A stretch of 51,769 nucleotides of DNA from Hyphomicrobiales bacterium. Its GTDB lineage: Bacteria > Pseudomonadota > Alphaproteobacteria > Rhizobiales > Beijerinckiaceae. Below, piece after piece: positions 24,938 through 34,416 of the stretch. The stretch covers positions 1 to 51,769 of the forward strand of contig JAIYDY010000089.1 in NCBI GenBank assembly GCA_027487245.1. The letters run 5' to 3'. The notes under the pieces are model-generated. The model was not told the DNA's origin, ran no database searches, and saw only the letters and a program-made list of their open reading frames with translations. Within the stretch, counting starts at the first letter, position 1. Each line of letters opens with the position of its first letter. The position numbers and the translations under genes were made by a program.

Positions 24938-25564
24938 TCAATTCCAGCGATATCCATCCAGTGTCAGGACGATGATCCGGCCCTGCCAGATGTCGAGGCT
25001 TGCGGCCCGCGAGGCCTCCTCGAAGCCATAGCCGTTGAGGGCAGCGCGCATCACCCCGCCATGGCTGACGACGACCGTGTCGCGTGTCAATCCGGCGAAG
25101 ACGGGCAGGATGCGTTCGCGGAGCATGCCGTAGCTTTCGCCGCCGGGCGGCACGTAGGCCCATTTGTGCCGTTCGCGGGCGCTGGCGCGGGCCGGATTGA
25201 GCTTGCGCACCTCGCGCCAGGTCTGGCCTTCCCAGGAGCCAAAGGTGATCTCGCTCAGCCGCTGGTCCACGGCATAGGCCTCTCGGGGCAGGCCGAGCGT
25301 CTCGCGGAGCAGTTCCATCGTCTCGCGGGCCCGGCCCATGGGCGAGCAAAGGTAGTCGAGACCGGCTGCTGCCGGAACCAGTGCGGCGAGCTTCTGCCCC
25401 GCCTCGCGGGCCTGCGCCCGGCCACAGTCGTTCAGCGGGATGTCGCGGCCGCCCTGGAGCCTGCCTTCGGCGTTCCAGTCGGTCTCGCCATGGCGGATCA
25501 GATACAGCGTCTGGCCGGGAGCGGGCCGGATGCCTGGAGATGGGCCGGCAGTGGTGACAGTCAT
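24938..25564 (-). CDS. Histidine phosphatase family protein (phosphoglycerate mutase-like)
   Basis: 208 residues. The phosphorylated-His motif LYLIRHGETDWNAEGRLQGG is near residue 20, the second catalytic segment is RLSEITFGSWEGQTWREV, and the second His is in VVVSHGGVMRAALNG. This is a co-factor-independent-of-context phosphatase fold whose members act on sugar phosphates, nucleotides or broad substrates. The substrate is unknown. It lies 64 bases downstream of fabI on the same strand and may share its transcript. Confidence 0.88.
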   Translation of the reverse strand: MTVTTAGPSPGIRPAPGQTLYLIRHGETDWNAEGRLQGGRDIPLNDCGRAQAREAGQKLAALVPAAAGLDYLCSPMGRARETMELLRETLGLPREAYAVDQRLSEITFGSWEGQTWREVRKLNPARASARERHKWAYVPPGGESYGMLRERILPVFAGLTRDTVVVSHGGVMRAALNGYGFEEASRAASLDIWQGRIIVLTLDGYRWN

Positions 25565-25628
25565 GCTCGGCGGCCCCTGACGCGTCGCGTCTGATGGATC
25601 GGCGGCGCAGGGCCGCCGCGCGGCTGGC

Positions 25629-26450
<822 letters not shown>

Positions 26451-26467
26451 CTGCCCGCCGCCTATTG

Positions 26468-26481
26468 GTTTAGATATAAAC
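26468..26481 (-). promoter_or_regulatory. Palindrome GTTTA-GATA-TAAAC in the fabI upstream region
   Basis: A 14-bp inverted repeat lies 17 bases before the chosen fabI start and is the most AT-rich patch in the gap. It could be the -10 region or a regulator site for fabI. I cannot name a matching regulator. Confidence 0.35.
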
Positions 26482-26661
26482 AATCATCCGCTTAAGTGCT
26501 CATAGCCGCGCCACGAACCGATCACAAGGTCCACGAACCAGCGGCCAGAAGGCGGAAGCGACAAACTTCAAGCCTGTAGCAGGGCTGACACGATTCGGTG
26601 ATCGCGAAAACTGGATGTGCGGACATGGTGGGATGCAAGACTTGCTTGCCGCCGTATCCAG

Positions 26662-27546
26662 CTAGCCCTTGCGGCGCTTCATCAGTGCGGTGAGGTCGTC
26701 GTCGCTGGCGGGCAGGACGATCTCGGTGACGGCGAACAGATCGCCGTCAGGGTGGTTGGCATCACCGGGCAGGCCTTTGCCGCGCAGGCGGAAGGCGCGG
26801 CCTGAACTGGTCATCGGCGGCAGCTGCATCTCGACCTCGCCTTGCAGGGTCGGCACCCGGACCGGCCCGCCCAGCACGGCATCTTCCAGCGCAACCGCGA
26901 TCCGCGTGCGCAGGTCCTTGCCCTCAACCGTGAAGCGCGGATCGACGGCCACCTTCATGGTGAGCAGCACATCGCCGGGCTCACCGGCAAAGGGGCTGGG
27001 ATGGCCAAGGCCCTTGAGGCGGATGACCTTGCCATCGACGACGCTGCGGGGCACGCCGACCTCGACCTCGCGGCCGGTGGGCAGCTTCAGCCGCTTGGTG
27101 GCACCGGTGGCGATGTCGGCCAGCGTCACGGTCAGTGTCGCCTCGATATCCTGGCCCTTGGGGTGGGCGCGGGTGCCGGCGCTGCCGCCGCGCCGCATGG
27201 CATCGCCGAACAGATCGCCAAAGACGTCGGAGGGATTGAAGCCACCACGGCCGCCGAACGGATCGCCGCCCTCGAAGCCGCCGCGCCGCGCGCCCGAGAA
27301 GCCGTCGAAACCCTGGAACTTCGGCTTGCCATCGGCCCCGATCTCGCCACGGTCGAACTGGGCGCGCTTGTTCGGATCGCCGACGATCTCATAAGCGCCG
27401 TTCAATTCCGAAAAGCGCTCCTTGGCTTTCGGGTCATTGGCGTTGCGGTCCGGGTGATGCTCCTTGGCCAGCCGGCGGAACGCCTTCTTGACCTCGGCTT
27501 CGCTGGCCGATTTCGGTACACCAAGCACTGTGTAAGGATCGCGCAT
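26662..27546 (-). CDS. DnaJ-like co-chaperone, class B (CbpA type)
   Basis: 294 residues. The J domain is at residues 1-68 with HPD at about 31-33 (AKEHHPDRNAND). A Gly/Phe-rich linker (GFDGFSGARRGGFEGGDPFGGRGGF) and two C-terminal substrate-binding barrels (DIEATLTVTLADIATGATKRLKLPTG; GKGLPG) follow. The zinc-finger CxxCxGxG repeats of DnaJ proper are absent, so this is the CbpA/class B type that stimulates DnaK. dnaK itself starts at the right end of the window but is not in the same operon. Confidence 0.9.
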   Translation of the reverse strand: MRDPYTVLGVPKSASEAEVKKAFRRLAKEHHPDRNANDPKAKERFSELNGAYEIVGDPNKRAQFDRGEIGADGKPKFQGFDGFSGARRGGFEGGDPFGGRGGFNPSDVFGDLFGDAMRRGGSAGTRAHPKGQDIEATLTVTLADIATGATKRLKLPTGREVEVGVPRSVVDGKVIRLKGLGHPSPFAGEPGDVLLTMKVAVDPRFTVEGKDLRTRIAVALEDAVLGGPVRVPTLQGEVEMQLPPMTSSGRAFRLRGKGLPGDANHPDGDLFAVTEIVLPASDDDLTALMKRRKG

Positions 27547-27705
27547 GGCTGCGTTGACACTCCGGGATATCGTCTCCGCGGGAACGGAGCAGGATCTGAG
27601 TCACAAGGTGGTGCGGCGCGGCGTTGTCCGCAACCGGCATTCATCCGAAAGCACGGAATTTGCACGGGAAACCTGCGCTGGAAGGAACAAGCGGCGCAGG
27701 CCTGT

Positions 27706-28254
27706 TCAGGCGGGCTGCTTCCAGGGCTTGAGTTCACGGATCGACCACTCGCCGCCCGAAGGCCGGCACGCCGTGCCCTGAAGCGCATGCTTGTCCATCA
27801 CCGTGGTGATGCTCGACAGGAAGGCGCGGCAGACATCGTCATCGCGCAGGAACGGGCCACCGACAGGGGTGAAGCGGCCGCTGGACCGGCTTTCGGTGTT
27901 GTCCCAGCTGACGGGCGAGCCATTGCCCTGCGGATCGAGCGCCCGCGCCATGGCACCGGTGGCGCGGCGGATGTCCTCGGGGCCGAGGTGGTCGGACAAC
28001 TGAAGCTTGCGGGCGCTGGCAGCGGATGGCGCGCCAGCGAGGCGCGCGGTGGCCGAAGCGGCGGCACCGGGCGCCGCTGCTGCAGGCGTGACAGAGCCGG
28101 TGGTGAGAATGGCGGGCTCGGGGTCGGACTTGCCGACAAGGGAGAACATGGGCAGGCTGATCGAACACGCCGAGCTTGCCAGCCCGACGGAAGCGAGCAC
28201 TGACAATCGAACCATGAGGCGTGTGCAAACCGGCACGAAAGCCCTATACCCCAT
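27706..28254 (-). CDS. Surface lipoprotein, RT0821/Lpp0805-like
   Basis: 182 residues from the ATG at 28254; an ATG at 28215 is the alternative and would place the start right before the signal sequence. The lipobox is LASSAC, with the acylated Cys in front of SISLPMFSL. The C-terminal part (VSWDNTESRSSGRFTPVGGPF, DDDVCRAFLSSI, GTACRPSGGEWSI) matches the pattern of the RT0821/Lpp0805 surface-protein family: two conserved Cys and a final Gly-x-Trp. It is probably anchored in the outer membrane. Function is unknown. It is divergent from pdxH, with 76 bases between the starts. Confidence 0.75.
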   Translation of the reverse strand: MGYRAFVPVCTRLMVRLSVLASVGLASSACSISLPMFSLVGKSDPEPAILTTGSVTPAAAAPGAAASATARLAGAPSAASARKLQLSDHLGPEDIRRATGAMARALDPQGNGSPVSWDNTESRSSGRFTPVGGPFLRDDDVCRAFLSSITTVMDKHALQGTACRPSGGEWSIRELKPWKQPA

Positions 28255-28330
28255 CGGATTGTTCTGGCCCCACACGTCAGCACTCAACTCGCACACACCA
28301 ACCGGACTTGATTAGACAGTGGAAGCGTTA

Positions 28331-28933
28331 ATGACGGGTGACTTCACGCAAGCAACGGAGCCTTTTGTGCTGTTCCAGGCCTGGATGGCCGAAGCAGAGC
28401 CGGCCGAGGTCAACGATCCCAACGGCATGGCGCTGGCCAGCGTCGATGCAGATGGCTTGCCGAATGTCCGGATGGTGCTTCTGAAGGGCTTCGACGAGCG
28501 CGGTTTCGTGTTCTACACCAACCTCGAAAGCCAGAAGGGCCGGGAAATCCTGGGCAACCACAAGGCAGCCGCCCTGTTCCACTGGAAGTCGCTGCGCCGG
28601 CAGGTTCGCGTCCGCGGGCCGGTCGAACAGGTGTCCGACGCCGAAGCCGATGCCTACTTCCAGTCCCGCCCGCGCGACAGCCGCATTGGCGCCTGGGCAA
28701 GCCAGCAGTCACGGCCTCTCGAAAGCCGCTTCGCGCTGGAGAAGGCCGCAGCCCTGCATGCCGCAAAGTATGCGATCGGCGAGGTTCCGCGTCCGCCACA
28801 CTGGACGGGCCTGAGGATCATGCCCACCTATTTGGAGTTCTGGAAGGACGGGGCCTTCCGGCTGCATGACCGGCTGGTGTTCCGCCGTCCCGAGCCAACT
28901 GGCGACTGGACACGGCAGCGTCTGTATCCGTAA
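28331..28933 (+). CDS. pdxH: Pyridoxamine/pyridoxine 5'-phosphate oxidase
   Basis: 200 residues. FMN enzyme that makes pyridoxal 5'-phosphate. The motifs [49 protein letters not shown] and the C-terminal [17 protein letters not shown]...WTRQRLYP are all present. The ATG at 28331 follows GGAAG; a GTG at 28319 is in frame but would remove the ribosome-binding site. It is the first gene in a plus-strand series with the SDR, Nudix and TIGR02301 genes. Confidence 0.96.
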   Translation: MTGDFTQATEPFVLFQAWMAEAEPAEVNDPNGMALASVDADGLPNVRMVLLKGFDERGFVFYTNLESQKGREILGNHKAAALFHWKSLRRQVRVRGPVEQVSDAEADAYFQSRPRDSRIGAWASQQSRPLESRFALEKAAALHAAKYAIGEVPRPPHWTGLRIMPTYLEFWKDGAFRLHDRLVFRRPEPTGDWTRQRLYP

Positions 28934-29001
28934 GCACTTCACAACACCAAGGCCGCGCGCCATCCCGGAACGGCGGCAAGACGGAGGTGGCAATCAGCCT
29001 C

Positions 29002-29796
29002 ATGCGACAGGTACCCGCCATGGCCATGCCGAAGTTCAACTTTCCCAAGACCGAGCCGGGCAACCGCCCGGTGATGCTGCTCACCGGCGCGTCACGCGGC
29101 ATCGGCCACGCCACGGTGATGCAGTTTGCCATGGCCGGCTGGCGCATCCTTTCTTGCTCCCGGCAGGCCTTTTCCGACAAGTGCCCTTGGCCATCGGGCG
29201 CCGATGACCATGTCCAGATCGATCTGGCCGATCCGGTCGACACCGAGCGCGGCATCGGCGAGATCCGCCGGCGGCTCGAGGTCGAGGGCGGCAAGCTCAA
29301 CGCGCTGGTCAACAATGCCGGCATCTCGCCGAAGGGCCCCGGCGGCTCGCGGCTGGGCGCGGCGGACACCTCGTTCAACGACTGGAGCCGGGTGTTCCAG
29401 GTCAACTTCTTCGCGCCGATCATGCTGGCGCGCGGGCTGTTCAATGAGCTGAAGGCCGGCGACGGCGCCATCGTCAACGTCACCTCGATTGCCGGCACAC
29501 AGGTGCATCCGTTCGCGGGGGCGGCCTATGCCACGTCCAAGGCTGCGCTTGCCTCGCTGACTCGCGAGATGGCCTCGGATTTCGGCCCGCACGGCATCCG
29601 GGGGAACTCGATTTCGCCGGGCGAGATCGACACCTCGATCCTGTCGCCGGGCACGGACAAGATCGTGGAAAAGCTGCCGCTGCGCCGGCTGGGCACCACC
29701 GACGAGGTCGCCAAGGCGATCTACTTCCTGTGCACCAGCGCCTCGTCCTATGTGACCGGGGCCGAATTGCACATCAACGGCGGCCAGCACGTCTGA
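29002..29796 (+). CDS. Short-chain dehydrogenase/reductase
   Basis: 264 residues from the ATG at 29002; an ATG at 29020 is possible. NAD(P) site LTGASRGIGHATVMQF, then NNAGIS, and the catalytic Ser and Tyr-x3-Lys in TSIAGTQVHPFAGAAYATSK. The C-terminus (GAELHINGGQHV) is the classical SDR end. It is not the FabI type, having Tyr-x3-Lys. The substrate is unknown. The Nudix gene begins 15 bases after its stop. Confidence 0.9.
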   Translation: MRQVPAMAMPKFNFPKTEPGNRPVMLLTGASRGIGHATVMQFAMAGWRILSCSRQAFSDKCPWPSGADDHVQIDLADPVDTERGIGEIRRRLEVEGGKLNALVNNAGISPKGPGGSRLGAADTSFNDWSRVFQVNFFAPIMLARGLFNELKAGDGAIVNVTSIAGTQVHPFAGAAYATSKAALASLTREMASDFGPHGIRGNSISPGEIDTSILSPGTDKIVEKLPLRRLGTTDEVAKAIYFLCTSASSYVTGAELHINGGQHV

Positions 29797-29811
29797 TGGC
29801 GGGCATGCGGC

Positions 29812-30285
29812 ATGGCTGACGGTTTGCGCCTGCTGCAATTCCCGGCTTCGGCCAAGGCGGCGGCGCGCCCGGTGCTGGCGGCCTCGGTGGCCGTGTTCAG
29901 GCCCGACGGGCGTGTGGTGCTCGCCACACGCACCAGTCCGCCCGCGTCGGATGTCTGGTCCCTGCCGGGCGGCAAGGTCGAGGCCGGCGAGACGCTGGAG
30001 GAGGCCGCCCTGCGCGAACTGGGCGAGGAGGTCGGCGTCAGCGCCCGCATCGTTGGCTTCAACCGGCATGTCGAGATCATCCACCGCAATGCCGATGCCG
30101 CCGTCAGCCATCACTTCGTGGTCGCCTCCTTCGTGGCGGACTGGATTGGCGGCGAGCCGCGCACCGGGCCGGAAGCCGGCGCGGTGATGTGGGCCGATCC
30201 GTTCAACCTCGGGGGACTCGCCACCACGCGGCAGCTTGGCGAGGTGCTGCGCGCCGCCCATGCGATCTGGGAGCGGCGGGCATGA
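29812..30285 (+). CDS. Nudix hydrolase
   Basis: 157 residues. The Nudix box is complete: G-x5-E-x7-REUxEExGU in GGKVEAGETLEEAALRELGEEVGV. These enzymes split nucleoside diphosphates linked to another group; the exact substrate cannot be read. The start is set by the end of the SDR gene upstream. Its stop overlaps the next gene's ATG (ATGA), so the two are likely co-translated. Confidence 0.92.
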   Translation: MADGLRLLQFPASAKAAARPVLAASVAVFRPDGRVVLATRTSPPASDVWSLPGGKVEAGETLEEAALRELGEEVGVSARIVGFNRHVEIIHRNADAAVSHHFVVASFVADWIGGEPRTGPEAGAVMWADPFNLGGLATTRQLGEVLRAAHAIWERRA

Positions 30286-30737
30286 GTCGGCCGCAGCGGC
30301 GGCGGTCCATTGCCGGAGCGATCATCGCCGTCGTGCTGGCGCTGGTCCTGCCTGCCACGGCGCTGGCCCAGCAGGGCACGGGCCGCCCGCAGCCGCGCAG
30401 CCCCGAAGTGCCGGCGGCCCCTGCCGAACCGGCGCCCACCGCCTATGAGCCGGATATGCTCAGGCTGGCGGAGGTGATCGGCTCTCTGGCCTTCCTGAGG
30501 CAGCTTTGCGGAGGGGCGGAGGCACAGGCCTGGCGCGTTCGGATGACCGAACTGCTCGATGCGGAAGGCACGACCCCGGGCCGCAGGGAGCGGCTGGCCG
30601 GCGCCTACAACCGGGGCTTCAGGGGCTTTGCCCTGACCTACCGGACCTGCACGGCGGCGGCCGAGGAAGCCACGGTCAGGCTGTCGGCGGATGGCGAACG
30701 GCTCTCGCGCATCCTCGCCGGCCGTTTCGGCGGATGA
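30282..30737 (+). CDS. TIGR02301-like exported protein of unknown function
   Basis: 151 residues. A basic start (MSRPQRRRS) and hydrophobic core (AGAIIAVVLALVLPATALAQ) form a signal peptide with a clear cleavage region. After a Pro/Ala linker the conserved block reads LRLAEVIGSLAFLRQLCGG...WRVRMTELLDAEG...LAGAYNRGFRGFALTYRTC, with two Cys that could pair in the periplasm. This matches the alphaproteobacterial TIGR02301 family as I recall it. It starts inside the Nudix stop codon. Confidence 0.8.
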   Translation: MSRPQRRRSIAGAIIAVVLALVLPATALAQQGTGRPQPRSPEVPAAPAEPAPTAYEPDMLRLAEVIGSLAFLRQLCGGAEAQAWRVRMTELLDAEGTTPGRRERLAGAYNRGFRGFALTYRTCTAAAEEATVRLSADGERLSRILAGRFGG

Positions 30738-30857
30738 GCCAGGGCGACCCTGCCGGAACAGGCATTGTCCACAGTTTATCCGGTCGCGTTAACCTTCCTT
30801 AAAGGGTTCACTGGCGCGGCTCCGGCCAAGCCCTTAACACTCGCGGCGTTGAGTGAA

Positions 30858-31136
30858 ATGCACGCCATGTCGAATGTGACCAATGACAAGCCCGAGCCTG
30901 TCCGGGCCGACGATGATGCAGCCGATCTGAGGCGCATTGCCGTGACCTATGTGGACGAGGCCTTTGCCACCGGGCGTCATGAGGGTCTGGACAGTGACAG
31001 CCTTGCGCATGCGGCGCTGTTCGCCGCCTTCCGCGATCTGGTCTCCACCTATGGCGAGGATGCAACGGCGGTGTTTGCCGAAACCCTGCCCGGCAAGATC
31101 AAAGCCGGCGCCTATTCGGTCTGCACGCGGCACTGA
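30858..31136 (+). CDS. Small conserved-looking hypothetical protein
   Basis: 92 residues from the ATG at 30858, or 89 from an ATG at 30867. It is acidic and helical (DDDAADLRRIAVTYVDEAFATGR, AHAALFAAFRDLVSTYGEDATAVFAETLPGKI), with no signal peptide or membrane segment. Codon use is like the neighbours. The promoter-like stretch TTAACCTTCCTTAAA lies about 60 bases upstream. I do not recognise the family. Confidence 0.65.
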   Translation: MHAMSNVTNDKPEPVRADDDAADLRRIAVTYVDEAFATGRHEGLDSDSLAHAALFAAFRDLVSTYGEDATAVFAETLPGKIKAGAYSVCTRH

Positions 31137-31172
31137 GGCTGGTCAATCGGCTGGTGACAGCCTCCGCGCGCC

Positions 31173-31304
31173 CGTCTTTGCGAGCGCGGCGAAGCAATCC
31201 CGCATCGTCTCCAACAGCTCTGCGATGACGTCTGGCGTGGCATTGCCGCCATCAGGCGCTCGTTCGCCGGGATTCTGGATGGCTGCGCGGCGCTCGCCAT
31301 GACG
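31173..31304. repeat. 132-bp element with imperfect inverted ends
   Basis: The left end (31173-31200, starting CGTCTTTGCGAGCGC) and the reverse complement of the right end (31277-31304, starting CGTCATGGCGAGCGC) match at 23 of 28 positions. Such TTGCGAGCG...GAAGCAATCC words are common intergenic repeats in Rhizobiales (recalled). It fills most of the gap between the small hypothetical gene and the amidase gene, which converge here. Confidence 0.75.
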
Positions 31305-31320
31305 GCGAGGCCGCTTGCCA

Positions 31321-32748
31321 TCAGAGATGGCGGACCTGCGGATCGACAGCCAGCCCGGTGTTGAGACCCAGAACCTGCTCCAGCGCCATGGCTGCGGCAA
31401 GAAGCCGGCCCTCGTCGCGCGGCCGGGCGACGATCTGCAGGCCGATCGGTCGTCCGTCACGCGTGTAGCCGGCAGGGAGTGAGATCGCCGGGCAGCCACA
31501 CAGCGTGAAGGCATAGGCGATCGCCAGCCATTCGACATAGTTGCCGAAGGTCACGCCGTTGCACTCGGCGACATAGCGGTTCTCGACCGGATAGGCAGCC
31601 ACGATGGTGGCCGGCGTGCAGATCAGGTCATAGGTGCCGAAGAAGCTCAGCATCCGGCGATACATGGCGGCGCGCTGGTGTTCGGCGCGCAGGATGTCGG
31701 CGCAGGTCAGCTTGAGGCCCTGCTCGATGTTCCAGATCACCTCGGGCTTGAGCAGATCGGCGCGGGTGTCGAGCAGTTCCTTCTTGGAAATGGCGAAGCT
31801 GCGGGCGCGCAGCACCTGGAAGGCCTCATGCGCCTCGCTGACATCGGGGTGGGCCTCCTCGACGATGGCGCCGAGTTCGCCAAAGCGCAGCGCCGCCCGG
31901 CGGGTGATCTCGGCCACTTCCGGATCGACCGGGGTGATGCCGAGGTCCGCCGACCAGGCCACGCGCGCCGGCCGCCAGCCCGAGCGGGCCTGGGTGAGGA
32001 AGGGCGTCGCCGGCTTCGGCAGCGACATCGGATCGCGCACATCCTCGCCACACAGCACATCGAGGAACAGCGCCACATCCTCGACGGTGCGCGCCATCGG
32101 CCCCTCGACCGAGAGCCGGCCCGTGATCTCCTGGCCCGGATCGGTGGCGACGCGGCCCCATGATGGCCGGAGGCCGACAATGCCGTTGAAGCTGGCCGGA
32201 TTGCGCAATGAGCCGCCAAGGTCCGAACCATGGGCCAGCCAGGCCGTCCCGGTCTTGAGGGCCACGGCAGAGCCGCCGGAAGAACCCGCCGCCGACAGGC
32301 GCGTGTCGCAGGGATTGCGGGTGGCTCCGAACACCTCGTTGAAGGTGTTGGCCCCTGCCCCGAATTCGGGCGTGTTGGTCTTGGCGTAGACCACGCCGCC
32401 CTCGGCTTCGAGGCGCTCGACCAGCGGATCGGAACTTTCGGGGACGAAGTCCTTGAAAATGGGCGAACCATAGGTGGTGCGCACGCCGGCCACCTCGGTC
32501 AGGTCCTTGATCGCGACGGGCAGGCCGCAGAGCGCGCCGCGTTCCGGCACCGGCAGGGCCAGCAACGCGTCTGCTGCGGCACGGGCCCGCTCGAAGGCCA
32601 GCGTCGGCAGGGCGTTGACCGCTCCGTCGACCTCGGCAATCCGCGCCTCCAGCGCCTTCAGCAGATCATGCGGAGAAACGGCACCGATCTTCAGAAGCTC
32701 GACAAGGTCGACGGCAGAGCGGTTGATCAGGGTCATGTCGGTGGCCAT
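31321..32748 (-). CDS. Amidase (amidase-signature family)
   Basis: 475 residues. The Ser-cisSer-Lys triad is visible: Lys in LPVAIKDLTEVAG, cis-Ser in AAGSSGGSAVALKTG, and the nucleophile Ser in SDLGGSLRNPASFNG. The C-terminal CGCPAISLPAGYTRDGRPIGLQIV is typical. The family hydrolyses amides or forms GatA; with no gatB or gatC nearby it is more likely a catabolic amidase. It is divergent from the class III aminotransferase, so the two may act together on a nitrogen compound (inference). Confidence 0.9.
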   Translation of the reverse strand: MATDMTLINRSAVDLVELLKIGAVSPHDLLKALEARIAEVDGAVNALPTLAFERARAAADALLALPVPERGALCGLPVAIKDLTEVAGVRTTYGSPIFKDFVPESSDPLVERLEAEGGVVYAKTNTPEFGAGANTFNEVFGATRNPCDTRLSAAGSSGGSAVALKTGTAWLAHGSDLGGSLRNPASFNGIVGLRPSWGRVATDPGQEITGRLSVEGPMARTVEDVALFLDVLCGEDVRDPMSLPKPATPFLTQARSGWRPARVAWSADLGITPVDPEVAEITRRAALRFGELGAIVEEAHPDVSEAHEAFQVLRARSFAISKKELLDTRADLLKPEVIWNIEQGLKLTCADILRAEHQRAAMYRRMLSFFGTYDLICTPATIVAAYPVENRYVAECNGVTFGNYVEWLAIAYAFTLCGCPAISLPAGYTRDGRPIGLQIVARPRDEGRLLAAAMALEQVLGLNTGLAVDPQVRHL

Positions 32749-32822
32749 GGCGATCCTTCTTGGGGTCTGGCATGCGGTGGTTGCTCCATCCTAGAGCACA
32801 GCACGGGGCCGTTGGGAGCGGT

Positions 32823-32845
32823 TTGTGGACATGGCCCATCCACAA
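32823..32845. promoter_or_regulatory. Palindrome between the divergent amidase and aminotransferase genes
   Basis: TTGTGGA (32823-32829) and TCCACAA (32839-32845) form perfect 7-bp arms around a 9-base spacer. The site lies 75 bases from the amidase start and about 127 bases from the aminotransferase start. It is a plausible shared operator. The rest of the 223-base gap shows no gene. Confidence 0.4.
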
Positions 32846-32971
32846 TTGTCATGGCTGGCATGCCCGTGACACGTCACCGCCGCGCATTACGTGCAGGCAG
32901 GTCCGCATTTGTCGGGGTTGTGCTGCGCCCTGCTTGCACCCCACAATGGAAGGAACAAGGGGAAACACAGC

Positions 32972-34351
32972 ATGCTTACCAATGCGCAGGTCCGGGACAT
33001 CGAAACACTGGTGCATCCCTACACCAATCTCGCCACGCACCGCGAAACCGGCCCGCTGGTGCTCGAACGCGGCCAGGGCGTGTTCGTGCAGGACATCAAC
33101 GGCAAGGACTACATCGAGGGCATGGCCGGGCTGTGGTGCACATCGCTTGGCTATTCCAACGCCGAGTTGGTGGAAGCGGCGCGCGAGCAGATGTCCAAGC
33201 TGCCGTTCACGCACCTGTTCTCGGGCCGCAGCCACGATCCGGCCATCGAACTGGCCGAGAAGCTGAAGGAAATCTCGCCGATTCCGGTCTCGAAGATCTA
33301 CTACGGCTCATCGGGCTCGGATGCGAACGACACCCAGATCAAGCTGGTCTGGTACATGAACAATGCGCTGGGGCGGCCGAAGAAGAAGAAGTTCATCGCG
33401 CGGCTGAAAGGCTATCACGGCGTGACCGTGGCCTCCGCCTCGCTGACCGGCCTGCCCTACAACCATGTCGATTTTGACCTGCCGATCCAGGGCATCCTGC
33501 ACACCTCGTGCCCGCACCACTATCGCTACGGCCTTGCGGGCGAGAGTGAACTGGCCTTCTCCGCCCGGATGGCGGCGGAACTGGAGGACATGATCCTGCG
33601 CGAGGGCCCGGAGACCGTGGCCGCCTTCATCGCCGAGCCTGTGATGGGCGCGGGTGGCGCGGTGACACCGCCTGCCGGGTATTTCGAGGCGATCCAGGCG
33701 GTGCTGACCCGCTACGATGTGCTGATGATCGCGGACGAGGTGATCACCGGCTTCGGCCGCACCGGGGAGTGGTTCGGCTCGACGGCCGTGGGCTACAAGC
33801 CCGACACGCTGTCCTGCGCCAAGGCGCTGACCTCGGCCTATTTCCCGCTCAGCGCCATCTTCATCCCTGAGCACATCAACGACATCCTTGTCGACCAGAG
33901 CCGCAAGATCGGCACCTTTGGCCATGGCAACACCTATTCGGGACACCCGGTCGGCTGCGCAGTGGCTCTCAAGACGCTGGAAATCTACCACCGCGACAAG
34001 ATCATCGAGCATGTGCGCAAGGTCAGCCCGCGTTTCCTTGCGCGCCTCACCGCGCTTGGCGAGCACCCGCTGATTGGCGAAGCGCGCGGGCTGGGGCTGA
34101 TCGGCGGGATCGAGTTCGTCCGGAACAAGGCCACCAAGGAGCAGTTCGAGGCCAAGAAGGCGGTCGCCGCCAAGTCCTGCACCTTCGCACAGGAGGAAGG
34201 GCTGATCGTGCGTCCGCTGGCCGGAGACCGGGTGGCCTTCTGCCCACCGCTGATCATCACGGAAGCGGAGATCGACGAACTGTTCGACCGCTACGAGCGG
34301 GCGCTGGTCAAGACACAGAACTGGGCCAAGGGGGAAGGCATTCTGGGCTGA
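32972..34351 (+). CDS. Class III (omega) aminotransferase, PLP-dependent
   Basis: 459 residues. The N-terminus VHPYTNLATHRETGPLVLERGQG, the KIYYGSSGSDANDTQIKL phosphate-binding segment, the Asp in LMIADEVITGFGRTGEW and the PLP Lys in LSCAKALTSAYFPLSA are all clear. Members move amino groups from omega-amino acids, amines or polyamines to pyruvate or 2-oxoglutarate. The exact donor is unknown. The ATG at 32972 follows AAGGGG at good spacing. Confidence 0.93.
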   Translation: MLTNAQVRDIETLVHPYTNLATHRETGPLVLERGQGVFVQDINGKDYIEGMAGLWCTSLGYSNAELVEAAREQMSKLPFTHLFSGRSHDPAIELAEKLKEISPIPVSKIYYGSSGSDANDTQIKLVWYMNNALGRPKKKKFIARLKGYHGVTVASASLTGLPYNHVDFDLPIQGILHTSCPHHYRYGLAGESELAFSARMAAELEDMILREGPETVAAFIAEPVMGAGGAVTPPAGYFEAIQAVLTRYDVLMIADEVITGFGRTGEWFGSTAVGYKPDTLSCAKALTSAYFPLSAIFIPEHINDILVDQSRKIGTFGHGNTYSGHPVGCAVALKTLEIYHRDKIIEHVRKVSPRFLARLTALGEHPLIGEARGLGLIGGIEFVRNKATKEQFEAKKAVAAKSCTFAQEEGLIVRPLAGDRVAFCPPLIITEAEIDELFDRYERALVKTQNWAKGEGILG

Positions 34352-34416
34352 CATCCGCCGCAGCGCCGCCACAAACAGCAGCGACATAACGCTTCCTGCG
34401 AAGTGGAACGTCTCCC

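Noticed and set aside
30788..30805. A CtrA site (TTAA-N7-TTAA)
   Set aside because: The spacing here is 6, not 7, so it is at best a weak variant. It is mentioned only as part of a low-interest finding.
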